Positions 1-7,247 of a DNA stretch of 64,000 nucleotides are shown here, in pieces. Made by a program: the position numbers and the translations under genes. The notes beneath the pieces are model-generated. The model was not told where the DNA came from and did not search any database. It saw only the letters and a program-made list of their open reading frames with translations. The stretch spans positions 682,001 to 746,000 of the forward strand of contig NZ_WUBI01000001.1 in the NCBI RefSeq assembly GCF_009807035.1. Direction: 5' to 3'. Origin of the DNA: Paenibacillus dendrobii. Lineage in GTDB: Bacteria > Bacillota > Bacilli > Paenibacillales > Paenibacillaceae. Every line of letters begins with the position of its first letter. The stretch's first letter is position 1.

Positions 1-30
1 GTCATTCTGTTCTTTGGTACGTGGTGACAT
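1..30 (-). CDS. TetR-type regulator, N-terminal 10 codons only (partial)
   Basis: An AAGGAGG-type ribosome binding site at about 37-43 precedes an ATG at 28-30 read on the minus strand. The ten visible codons give MSPRTKEQND, and the gene runs off the left edge. This opening is typical of TetR/AcrR repressors, but only ten residues are visible, so the family call is tentative. The strong site makes a real gene start likely. Confidence 0.5.
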   Translation of the reverse strand, partial: MSPRTKEQND

Positions 31-221
31 GGCTCCTCCTTTTTTAGACCTGCTGTAATGTCAATATAAAATCAATATATCTCATTTGGGATTAAGGAGC
101 AAGTACTTCGAGGAACGGTTTCTGCTTTTCGCATAGTCAAGTTGACTGGTTTGATCCTTGTAAATCAATTGCTGCAAATTATAGTTATAGTTGAACTTAC
201 TGCCCATTGGCTTAATAAAAT

Positions 222-244
222 GAGCAGGCTGCGGCAGCCTGCTC
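222..244 (-). terminator. Stem-loop terminator downstream of the MerR gene
   Basis: Perfect 10-bp stem (GAGCAGGCTG/CAGCCTGCTC) with a 3-nt loop. Read on the minus strand it is followed by ATTTTATT. It lies about 100 nt past the stop of the MerR gene at 348-761. The long frame overlapping it on the plus strand shows no protein-like character. Confidence 0.6.
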
Positions 245-347
245 AACAATATGTGTTATTCAACTATCCTGTCCCGTTAACGAAATCGCTAGTATGCATT
301 CCTGTTTCAGTTGTTCCGCATGGACAAATGGGCAGCTACTGAGCAGC

Positions 348-761
348 TCAATCGGAAGAGCTGGCATGCCAAGTCATTAGCATCTCTTGAGCTTTTTGCG
401 GATCGTTCATGAGTAGAGTCCTATACTTCAGCATCTTGTTAAGGGTATCCAGCATTTGGTCGTATTCTTCCTTCTTGCTTTCGATCTCCTTTTTCTTGCC
501 GCGAATCCAATCTATAATCTGCAGGTTTGTGTGCGCGTTGGAGTCGTGGTCCTGCAGAACTTCCTTCAGTTCAGCCAGCGAACAGCCGATGGACTGGAAC
601 TTCTTGATGAGTTTTAACCGCTCGATAGCCTCTTCCGAATAGTTACGGTAATTATTGCTTTCTCGCCGGACATGCCGATCATCCAGCAAGCCTTCCTTTT
701 CATAAAAGCGGATTGTATGGATCGTTAATCCCATCTTGTCCGCCAGTTCCTGAATTTTCAT
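348..761 (-). CDS. MerR family transcriptional regulator
   Basis: A 137-aa protein of normal MerR length. Residues 1-70 form the winged-helix DNA-binding domain, opening MKIQELADKMGLTIHTIRFY, with the EKEGLL and NYRNYSEEAIERL stretches. Residues 75-120 form the dimerisation coiled coil (KKKEIESKKEEYDQMLDTLNKM). There is no metal-binding cysteine pair, so it probably senses an organic compound or responds to redox stress. It is transcribed away from the epimerase gene at 856-1701. The shared spacer holds a promoter with a 19-bp spacer, the type MerR proteins remodel, so it most likely controls that gene and itself. The start follows a GGAGAA-like site. Confidence 0.9.
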   Translation of the reverse strand: MKIQELADKMGLTIHTIRFYEKEGLLDDRHVRRESNNYRNYSEEAIERLKLIKKFQSIGCSLAELKEVLQDHDSNAHTNLQIIDWIRGKKKEIESKKEEYDQMLDTLNKMLKYRTLLMNDPQKAQEMLMTWHASSSD

Positions 762-783
762 GATTATTTCTCCTTTGGACCGC

Positions 784-814
784 TTGCCCTAGAGTTCACT
801 TTATAGTTTATGCT
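784..814 (+). promoter_or_regulatory. MerR-type promoter of the epimerase gene
   Basis: TTGCCC (784-789), a 19-bp spacer and TATGCT (809-814). The overlong spacer is the hallmark of MerR-activated promoters. The spacer contains an imperfect dyad (CTAGAGT-TCAC-TTTATAG) where a MerR dimer could sit. The site lies between the divergent MerR gene and the gene starting at 856. Confidence 0.6.
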
Positions 815-855
815 TAACATGATCAAGCAGTCAACTCTTGAAGGAGGATATCAAT

Positions 856-1701
856 ATGCATGTTTTTGTTACAGGAGCAACAGGCTATGTCGGTTCCGCG
901 GTCGTCCGGGAACTGATCGGCGCGGGACATTCCGTGTCGGGTCTTTGCCGTTCGGAAGAGAAAGCAGCGGGATTAAAGGCGACGGGAGCCAAAGTCCTGT
1001 ACGGCACGCTGGACGATCTTGATACTCTAAGCAGTGCCGCCGCGGCAGCGGACGGCGTGATTCATCTGGCGTTCACCAACGATTTTTCCGACTTTGAAGG
1101 TGCGCTGGCTCTGGATTTGCGGGCCGCCCAAGCCATGGGAGCGGCACTCGAAGGCTCCGGGAAGCCGTTCATTACCACGGCTCACGCTAATGGACATACC
1201 GTGGATCAAGCCGTGCTCTCAATGGCTGAGCGGGGTATTCGGACATCGATCGTCTCGCTTGCACCGTCCGTGCACGGCGAAGGCGATAAGGGCTTCGTGC
1301 CAATGATGATCAACATCGCCCGGGCGAAGGGCTTCGCTGCCTACATCGGCGACGGAACAAACCGCTGGCCAGCGGTTCACCGCCTGGATGCAGCGATTCT
1401 GTACCGTCTGGCGCTGGAATCCGCCCCGGCGGGCTCACGGTTGCTTGGCGCCGGCGATGAAGGCATTCCGCTCCGCGAGATCGCCGCTGTTATCGGACGG
1501 CAATTGAAGGTGCCGGCAGTCAGCATAACGCCTGAAGAAGCAACCTCTCATTTCGGCTTTCTTGGCGCCATTGCGGCGTTAGACATCACAAGCTTGTACA
1601 ACACTACGCAAGCGAGTCTGGCAACACGGGAACGTCTAGGTTGGAAACCGATACAGCCCGGATTGATCGCCGATCTCGAAAAAGGACATTATTTTGCATA
1701 A
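856..1701 (+). CDS. NAD-dependent epimerase/dehydratase family (extended SDR) oxidoreductase
   Basis: A 281-aa extended short-chain dehydrogenase. The N-terminal Rossmann fold carries the NAD(P)-binding motif VTGATGYVGSAVVREL (about residues 5-20), and the rest matches the SDR family containing NmrA/YlbE-like sugar-nucleotide epimerase relatives. The usual active-site YxxxK is not evident, so it may be an atypical reductase or redox sensor. ATG 856 is chosen because AAGGAGG (841-847) sits 8 nt upstream; a TTG at 838 in the same frame would place that site inside the gene. It is read from the MerR-type promoter at 784-814, divergent from the MerR gene, so it is probably the regulator's target. 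The substrate is unknown. Confidence 0.85.
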   Translation: MHVFVTGATGYVGSAVVRELIGAGHSVSGLCRSEEKAAGLKATGAKVLYGTLDDLDTLSSAAAAADGVIHLAFTNDFSDFEGALALDLRAAQAMGAALEGSGKPFITTAHANGHTVDQAVLSMAERGIRTSIVSLAPSVHGEGDKGFVPMMINIARAKGFAAYIGDGTNRWPAVHRLDAAILYRLALESAPAGSRLLGAGDEGIPLREIAAVIGRQLKVPAVSITPEEATSHFGFLGAIAALDITSLYNTTQASLATRERLGWKPIQPGLIADLEKGHYFA

Positions 1702-1762
1702 AAAAGGAATTTTTCCAAAATAGTACCCTTCTCAAATGAACGGGGATGCCCTTTTAACATTT

Positions 1763-1856
1763 TCTAATGACACGAATCAAACCACATAAAATAAAAAAAA
1801 GCCCAGAGAATCAGGCTGTGTTGCTTTTCTTAATGGGGTTCATTTGTGTCATTAGA
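1763..1856. repeat. MITE-like 94-bp element with terminal inverted repeats and internal terminator
   Basis: The ends are an exact 11-bp inverted repeat, TCTAATGACAC (1763-1773) and its complement (1846-1856), extending with mismatches to about 20 bp. Inside is a terminator-like hairpin (AGCCCAGAGAATCAGGCT, preceded by eight A, so active on the minus strand after the DUF3189 gene). A diverged second copy lies at about 11981-12066. It has no coding capacity and resembles a small non-autonomous element. Confidence 0.6.
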
Positions 1857-1932
1857 CTCTTTGTTTGCGCGCATGACATCAACTTCACGGGCAAAATAAA
1901 AACGCTTATGGGCGCTTGTGATGATACGTATT

Positions 1933-2445
1933 TTATTTATATATTTCATTTTCCAAAATAATAACGTTTTCCTCATTAGAGGACTTCCCTGTTCGTTTCG
2001 TATGTTCAACCAACTTAAAAATGTTATCGCAGCATTGTTTAGCACCCATAATTAATAACGGAACACCTATGGAATCGATTTTTAATCCTCTTGATAAGAA
2101 CCCCCCAATTGACATGACGAACGGTACCGTGGGTGATGTATTAGAAAATATTATTTTTTCTTGAAAATGCTGTTTACTTTGTAGTAACAAGCTAAAATTC
2201 TTTAATGCCGGAACAACAAGCTTGGAGGATTTTCGTCCTAGTGTATATACCGAATCTCCATGTTCGTCTATCCCGTGAAAAATGATTTTTCCCGAATCAT
2301 CTTTAGTTAATTTATTGAAATACTTAACATTTAATATTTCTTCTTTAGTTAGTTTACGTTCTGATTGGGTAATTTCTTTTAGATGATAAGCAGCTGCAAG
2401 AGCTGTTGTATGTGTCCCACCGTAGTCATTATAGATATAAATCAT
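1933..2445 (-). CDS. DUF3189 family protein
   Basis: A 170-aa protein matching the Firmicute DUF3189 family in its N-terminal signature MIYIYNDYGGTHTTALAAAY; no biochemical function is established. The glycine/threonine-rich GGTHTT could be a nucleotide-binding loop, but this is inference. The start at 2445 is preferred over an upstream in-frame ATG at 2487, because AAAGGATG lies 5 nt before it and the family usually begins with this MIYIYN segment. The gene stands alone between two repeat elements: the MITE-like element (1763-1856), whose internal hairpin could end its transcript, and the terminator-like repeat at 2625-2685. Its AT content is clearly higher than that of the neighbouring genes. 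Confidence 0.7.
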   Translation of the reverse strand: MIYIYNDYGGTHTTALAAAYHLKEITQSERKLTKEEILNVKYFNKLTKDDSGKIIFHGIDEHGDSVYTLGRKSSKLVVPALKNFSLLLQSKQHFQEKIIFSNTSPTVPFVMSIGGFLSRGLKIDSIGVPLLIMGAKQCCDNIFKLVEHTKRTGKSSNEENVIILENEIYK

Positions 2446-2624
2446 GATATCATCCTTTATATGTTTATCTATAGCTATTATTGTCATTCATTTTAGTTTC
2501 AATTCGGATGATGATTTTTTAGCTCTTATTAAACTGGATGTTGCCGAGAGGAACGGCTCCATAGAGCCAATAGGGACGTCATTTCCCCTGTACACAAAGT
2601 TCTTGTGATTCACTTTTGACAAAA

Positions 2625-2685
2625 CATCTATTGTTAAAACAAAAAAAGCCGCAATTGTGCGACTTTTAAATATTTATGTTCTTGA
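2625..2685. repeat. Dispersed terminator-like repeat, copy 1
   Basis: The core is AAAACAAAAAAAGCCGCA, a short loop and GCGACTTTT, followed by a TATGTTCTTG-like tail. Similar copies lie at 50960-51021 and 63570-63632. The A-tract/hairpin/T-tract arrangement suits a bidirectional terminator. Here it lies between the convergent end of fbp and the DUF3189 gene start. Confidence 0.55.
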
Positions 2686-2722
2686 TTGCGGGACTTGGAA
2701 ACGGTCACCCCTTACAGCTGTA

Positions 2723-4654
2723 TCATTTCATGTAGCGATATTCCAGGAGATTCTTCAAATTTGAGATTTTCTGCAGCAGCTTCTCCCCGACATTGGTTTC
2801 CCTCACCAGCTTCCGCTCCAGTTCTTTGTCCACCAGTCTTTTTACAGACAATACGTCCGTTCCGTTACATAACACATCTTCTTTTGAATTAAATTTCTTA
2901 TGGGCGACGAGCTGCATGCCAAAGGAATTATACAACAAAGTATATCCGGCGATGCCTGTTGTGGATTGATAGGCTTTGGAAAATCCACCGTCTATGACGA
3001 CCATTTTCCCATTTGCTTTAACAGGGTTCTCTCCGCGAATTTCTTTAACTGGTGTATGGCCGTTGATGATATGTCCATGATCCGGATTCATATCAAATTC
3101 CATCAGGATTTTTCGGCAGATCTCCTCATTTTCACGCAAATGGTAGTAAGGGTTCTTTCTCTCCCTATGGGTTTCTTTATCGAGGATAAAGTACCGTTCA
3201 AATGTGGTCATTTCTCTCTTTCCAAAGAGCGAGGAACATTCCCCAGTCCAGATGTACCATACCATATCCGTAGCCAGATCATCCGTCTCTTCCGGATGCG
3301 CAAAGGCATAACGCAAATAATATTCAAAGACATCGAGCAGCTGACGGCCCGAATAGGTCTTGTCTTCAATCTGCATTGCTTCCATGTTTCCTTCTTCATC
3401 CAAAGGAATACAACCGTGGATTAACAAATTCCCGTTGTATTTTAAATAAAGGCTGCCCTTTTTCATCAAAAAATTCATATGTCTGGCCAGCTTTTCGGAA
3501 TGCTGAACGGAGAACAGCAGCTTTTCCATCACCTGCTGTTCTTCCTCCAGCAATTGTTCAGGCTGCTGCGGATTGACGGTTCTGAAACAGGTGTTTTCCA
3601 GCGGGTACGTTTTTCCGCCGATCCGGATTTCATTGTTGTCGTAATCGATCCGCTCAAGCAAAAGCCTTTCAGACATATGAAAGTAAGGACGTCTCTTGAT
3701 AATCGGGATTTCAAGCTTAAACTGGATCATGGCAATGGCTTGATGAATTTTGGTTATCTGCAGGATTTCCTGCGCAGATACGTTATGGCCAGCTTGCAGC
3801 TTCGGTCTGAAGGCCGGATTGTCATCGTAGTATTTCTCCGCCAAGTTCAGCAGTGGGCGAAGGTTGATTCCGTATACGTCTTCGATGATGTCAAGATTGT
3901 CGTATCTGGCGCAGATCCGGATAATATTCGCAAGGCAGACCTGGGAACCCGCATAGGCACCTATCCACAGGACATCATGGTTCCCCCACTGGATGTCTAC
4001 AGAATGGTAGTTGATCAGCGTGTCCATAATTTTATCGGGGTCCGGCCCGCGGTCATAGATATCTCCGACCACATGTAGATGGTCAACTACCAGGCGCTGG
4101 GTCGTATAAGCAAGGCCGATAATGAGCTTGTCCGCCTGGCCCAAGGAGATAATTTGCCGGTATATTTCCTCATAATAAGGATCCTTATTGTTGGTCGGAT
4201 CCGTCTTGTATAGAAGCTCTTCTACAATATATACGAACTGCTCCGGCAGAGCTTTACGCAATTTCGAGCGCGTATATTTGGAAGAGGCATAAGAAATGAG
4301 CTTAAGCATTTGTTCAATTGTTTGTCTATACCACCGGTTCAAAGCTTGTTTATTGCACAGGTCTCCTTTAACCAGCTGTATTTTTTCCTCCGGATAATAA
4401 ACTAACGCCGCAAAATCATTGATCTCATTATCCGTCCAAACCTCACGGAACAAATCTTTGATTTTCTCTTTTACGGTACCCGAACCGTTTCTTAGTACAT
4501 GCTGAAAAGCCTGGAACTCCCCATGCAAATCACTGACAAAATGCTCTGTTCCCTTGGGGAGATTGGAGATCGCTTCAAGGTTGATAATTTCGGTTACGAC
4601 TTTTTCTTCCGTATCATACTTCTGGGCCAATAAATCTAGAAATTGCGCATCCAA
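2723..4654 (-). CDS. fbp: Class III fructose-1,6-bisphosphatase
   Basis: Hydrolyses fructose-1,6-bisphosphate to fructose-6-phosphate plus phosphate, the irreversible gluconeogenic step, in the cytosol. The 643 aa match the large Firmicute class III (YydE/Fbp) enzymes in length. The metallophosphoesterase core is visible as [14 protein letters not shown] (about residues 39-52), [18 protein letters not shown] and [12 protein letters not shown] (about residues 195-232), giving the usual D/H/D/N/H metal ligands; INGHTPVKE lies near residue 540. The start is TTG at 4654, supported by a GGGGGA ribosome binding site about 9 nt upstream; the nearest ATG is out of frame. It is a single-gene unit, and the left-hand repeat at 2625-2685 probably terminates it. 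Confidence 0.95.
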   Translation of the reverse strand: MDAQFLDLLAQKYDTEEKVVTEIINLEAISNLPKGTEHFVSDLHGEFQAFQHVLRNGSGTVKEKIKDLFREVWTDNEINDFAALVYYPEEKIQLVKGDLCNKQALNRWYRQTIEQMLKLISYASSKYTRSKLRKALPEQFVYIVEELLYKTDPTNNKDPYYEEIYRQIISLGQADKLIIGLAYTTQRLVVDHLHVVGDIYDRGPDPDKIMDTLINYHSVDIQWGNHDVLWIGAYAGSQVCLANIIRICARYDNLDIIEDVYGINLRPLLNLAEKYYDDNPAFRPKLQAGHNVSAQEILQITKIHQAIAMIQFKLEIPIIKRRPYFHMSERLLLERIDYDNNEIRIGGKTYPLENTCFRTVNPQQPEQLLEEEQQVMEKLLFSVQHSEKLARHMNFLMKKGSLYLKYNGNLLIHGCIPLDEEGNMEAMQIEDKTYSGRQLLDVFEYYLRYAFAHPEETDDLATDMVWYIWTGECSSLFGKREMTTFERYFILDKETHRERKNPYYHLRENEEICRKILMEFDMNPDHGHIINGHTPVKEIRGENPVKANGKMVVIDGGFSKAYQSTTGIAGYTLLYNSFGMQLVAHKKFNSKEDVLCNGTDVLSVKRLVDKELERKLVRETNVGEKLLQKISNLKNLLEYRYMK

Positions 4655-5026
4655 GACAGATGTCCCCCTTCAAGGAAATATGGCAATGTATAAACTGTAT
4701 AGTTAACAAAAAAAACAAAATTATTTATGTGGTGGTATCAAAAACGAGATTATATAGAAGTAAGCTACGGTGTGCGATTGATCGGCCGCAACGAAGTAAA
4801 TGATATGATCCTTAAAATGAATCCCTGTGCTGCTGAGCAGCGAGAGATAGCCTGAGCTCCTGAAGAATATTTTGGTGGTTCATTTCCTTTTTCGTTCAGG
4901 CATACAAGACTACATAAATAACCAGATATTAAAGATCTGATCCATAGTAGCTCCATCAGTAAAAGCCAAGATTGCCAACGGAAAAAAAACGTAACCCTAT
5001 CAATTCATTATAATATTTAGCCCCAA
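4655..5026. other. Intergenic DNA with no recognised gene
   Basis: This stretch should hold the fbp promoter at its left end. A 63-codon frame at 4765-4956 on the minus strand lacks a good ribosome binding site and resembles no family I know. The DNA is AT-rich and may be decayed sequence that once lay beside the phosphotransferase remnant at 5027-5363. Confidence 0.4.
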
Positions 5027-5363
5027 TTAATCTCTCTTTAAAATTCGGTATTCAATACCTATTTCTTGCTGATATTTCAGATATATTGGGACCACATCGA
5101 GATTCAAGTGGGTCTTTATGTGCCACTTTAAAGTTGCAAGATCGATAAGAAAATCTCCATATTTTCCATTGCTATCAATGACTCCGGTTATTCGTTGCCC
5201 ATCAGATAAAATGTTGTTTTGGTGGAAATCACCGTGAATAAAATAACGAGATGGTTCATTGTAGGTAGAGTAAGCTAACGATCTGTTGTAGCATTCATCA
5301 GATACATCTTTCTCTAAACAGGATGTTTTGAATAAGTTGTCCCATCCATTATGAAATGGATTC
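5027..5363 (-). pseudogene. Aminoglycoside/choline-phosphotransferase-like gene, 3' remnant
   Basis: Reading the minus strand gives about 110 codons with no start, ending at TAA 5027-5029. The frame contains YFIHGDFHQNNILSDG, the catalytic HGDxHxxN loop of the APH/kinase-like fold, then GVIDSNGKYGDFLIDLA, the metal-binding D of the same family. Homology breaks at a TAG near 5363, and the whole N-terminal ATP-binding half is missing, so it cannot be functional. A hairpin terminator (5378-5410) abuts the break, which suggests a deletion brought the two together. APH-like proteins act on antibiotics, choline or sugars; this fragment does not tell which. Confidence 0.75.
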
Positions 5364-5377
5364 TAAGTACAACAAAA

Positions 5378-5410
5378 AACAGCAGCCAATTACTTGTCGG
5401 CCGCTGTTTT
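5378..5410. terminator. Bidirectional hairpin terminator
   Basis: The arms AACAGCAGCC and GGCCGCTGTT pair with one mismatch. A-tract on the left and T-tract on the right allow termination in both directions. It follows the stop of the small gene at 5419-5571 by less than 10 nt and probably ends the minus-strand transcript from the RiPP locus. Confidence 0.65.
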
Positions 5411-5418
5411 TATTTGCT

Positions 5419-5571
5419 TTAAATTTGTCTTTCCCCGTTCGGTGAAAGATGTAACTGTTCTTTCTTATATCCCACAAATTTGCATTCTACAATCCGGTTA
5501 TAAAGCGGTTCTTTGGCGCTGAATAGTCCGGCTCCTTTTCTTGAAAGAGCGGGTTTTATCGCTGACGACAT
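5419..5571 (-). CDS. Small hypothetical protein (50 aa)
   Basis: A 50-codon frame, beginning MSSAIKPALSRKG and ending SPNGERQI, directly followed by a terminator. It resembles no family I know. The start ATG lies within the hairpin at 5558-5599 and has no clear ribosome binding site, so it may be the C-terminal remnant of a longer protein or simply not translated. It is downstream of, and on the same strand as, the SagB-like gene. If real, it would be the last gene of the RiPP operon. Confidence 0.3.
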   Translation of the reverse strand: MSSAIKPALSRKGAGLFSAKEPLYNRIVECKFVGYKKEQLHLSPNGERQI

Positions 5572-5599
5572 GACCGTTTGAGTCCATGTCGTTAGCGAT
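5558..5599. terminator. Strong hairpin just past the SagB-like gene
   Basis: Stem of 15 bp with one mismatch (ATCGCTGACGACATG pairs with CATGTCGTTAGCGAT), loop of 12 nt. On the plus strand it is followed by seven T, the classic terminator form for that direction, though no plus-strand gene lies to its left. On the minus strand it follows the SagB-like stop codon but lacks a T-tract, so there it may act to stabilise the mRNA 3' end. Confidence 0.5.
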
Positions 5600-5611
5600 G
5601 ATTTTTTTATT

Positions 5612-7204
5612 TCAACGGCTCAAACTGCCCGCCAAACGCAATCGTTGACGATAAGGACCGACTGGAATAAAAATCAGCCCTGTTTCATCACGGGAAACCG
5701 TCCGATAAAGCGCATCGCTGGAATTGGCGTCAAACCCAAGAAGCGGACGCCCTCCCATACCAAGGGCGGATGCTGCTAGCAATAATCGGTGCACAAGCAT
5801 CCCGGCCTCCATTTGCTGTATGCGGTATCCGCGCTTGCCGAGCTGCGATTGAAAGAAACTCCTCTTCCCTGCCACATGAAAGGCGAGCGGCACTTGAAAC
5901 AAATTGATATTGGAAAGCGACATTCCCTCCTGCATCCGTTGCCGTTGATCCCCAAGACAAACTGACTGCAGTACATGTGCGGCGCCATCATACCGATAAG
6001 CGCCATCCGGAACGTTATCGACCCCGTAAAAACAGCCATAAAGGCAAACACGGGGTTCCGGCTGCTCCTGCGGGCCATCCAGGTCATTGTGATACGAGAA
6101 GGAAGCCGTCGCTTCCCGAAGCAGAGCGGCAATCCGGGAGAGACCGATCGGCTTCCAAATAAATTCAGTCTCGGGCGAGAACCGGTTGCGGCAAACCGTC
6201 GCCAAATCATACGACAAGCGGTCTACATGCGGCAGAGGCAGTGCGCGCGTTTGATCCGGGATTGCTTGTTCATCCTTCCGGATCTCTCGAAACAATCGCG
6301 CCGAATCCAGTCGGGACGCTTCGCTCATCCGAAGGAGCATCGGATAATCAGCTATCCTCCGTGACCTGACATAGTGATCATGCTTGACTGGCGGCAACTC
6401 CTGGCACAGCTCGGAAGCGGAAACCATGTCCTCAACCTCGTTTCCGCTTTCCATCCACCGGATCGCTGTCTCTGTCGATAACGGGATAACCGCGTACACA
6501 CTCTCCTCTTGTTCCGATAGTCCGAGCATATGATTGACGGCTTGATCGAGAAATTGAAAATGCACGCTAGACGAAAATCCGATTCGTTTCGCCATTTCGA
6601 GCAGCTGTCCGATCACAATGCCGGCATCTAGCCCTTGAAGCCGGTAGGCAAAATTATTGTATTTGTAAAAATTTTTCCAGTAAACCGTAGACACGAACGC
6701 GGCTCCGAAGCAACCATTCGTGTCGCGGCGATTCCCGAGCGACCTCGCTAAATAGTCGTCGTAATTTCCTTCGCGCAGCAACACCAGCCGATGATGCGCC
6801 GCATCGTAATGGTATACGCCGGCAGGCAATTCATCAAGCTTCAGATAGAGATACAGTTCGCTCGGATATAGCCCCCCTCCGGAAGGAACGAAGCGCCGGC
6901 ACATCTGCAAGACGCCTCCCGGTTCTTCCGATGTATCCCCTGGCATGACGGATTGGGTCAATTGCGTAAGGCCGAATACATAGTAAAGGAAATGTCCGAT
7001 ATCGCGAAGGCAAGGCGCACCGGTCGTTTCCCTGCCTTCGAGCGTTGCCGGCACTTCTCTGGATAGAGGAAACATTGGCAAGCCGCGATAAAGCTTGTAA
7101 GGAAGCGGCGCGTCACCCCAATCCGTCTCCCAATCCAAGGGCTTGACCTTATCCGGATCATATTGCAAAAGGTGAAGAAAAACGTCCAAATTCATAAGAC
7201 TCAT
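5612..7204 (-). CDS. SagB-type tandem nitroreductase (thiazoline/oxazoline dehydrogenase)
   Basis: Predicted FMN-dependent dehydrogenase that oxidises azoline rings to azoles in a modified peptide. The protein has two SagB/McbC-like nitroreductase halves. The first carries PSGGGLYPSELYLYL and GVYHYDAAHHRL (about residues 105-150); the second repeats the pattern as DGAYRYDGAAHVL near residue 375 and ends in GMGGRPLLGFD and GLIFIPVG segments. Such a duplicated SagB is usual in heterocycloanthracin-type loci. ATG 7204 is chosen because AAGGAGG lies 6-7 nt upstream; an earlier in-frame ATG at 7225 would place that site inside the gene. It follows the YcaO gene by about 43 nt on the same strand and is the last confident gene of the operon. 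Confidence 0.85.
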   Translation of the reverse strand: MSLMNLDVFLHLLQYDPDKVKPLDWETDWGDAPLPYKLYRGLPMFPLSREVPATLEGRETTGAPCLRDIGHFLYYVFGLTQLTQSVMPGDTSEEPGGVLQMCRRFVPSGGGLYPSELYLYLKLDELPAGVYHYDAAHHRLVLLREGNYDDYLARSLGNRRDTNGCFGAAFVSTVYWKNFYKYNNFAYRLQGLDAGIVIGQLLEMAKRIGFSSSVHFQFLDQAVNHMLGLSEQEESVYAVIPLSTETAIRWMESGNEVEDMVSASELCQELPPVKHDHYVRSRRIADYPMLLRMSEASRLDSARLFREIRKDEQAIPDQTRALPLPHVDRLSYDLATVCRNRFSPETEFIWKPIGLSRIAALLREATASFSYHNDLDGPQEQPEPRVCLYGCFYGVDNVPDGAYRYDGAAHVLQSVCLGDQRQRMQEGMSLSNINLFQVPLAFHVAGKRSFFQSQLGKRGYRIQQMEAGMLVHRLLLAASALGMGGRPLLGFDANSSDALYRTVSRDETGLIFIPVGPYRQRLRLAGSLSR

Positions 7205-7247
7205 CGCGTTCCTCCTTGTCTTCAACCGCGTCGCCCCATAGCCGTAT

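Noticed and set aside
142..342. A 66-codon plus-strand frame
   Set aside because: It runs through the terminator hairpin at 222-244, has no ribosome binding site and no protein-like composition.
4765..4956. A 63-codon minus-strand frame as a gene
   Set aside because: No ribosome binding site, no domain, and it lies in AT-rich decayed-looking DNA.
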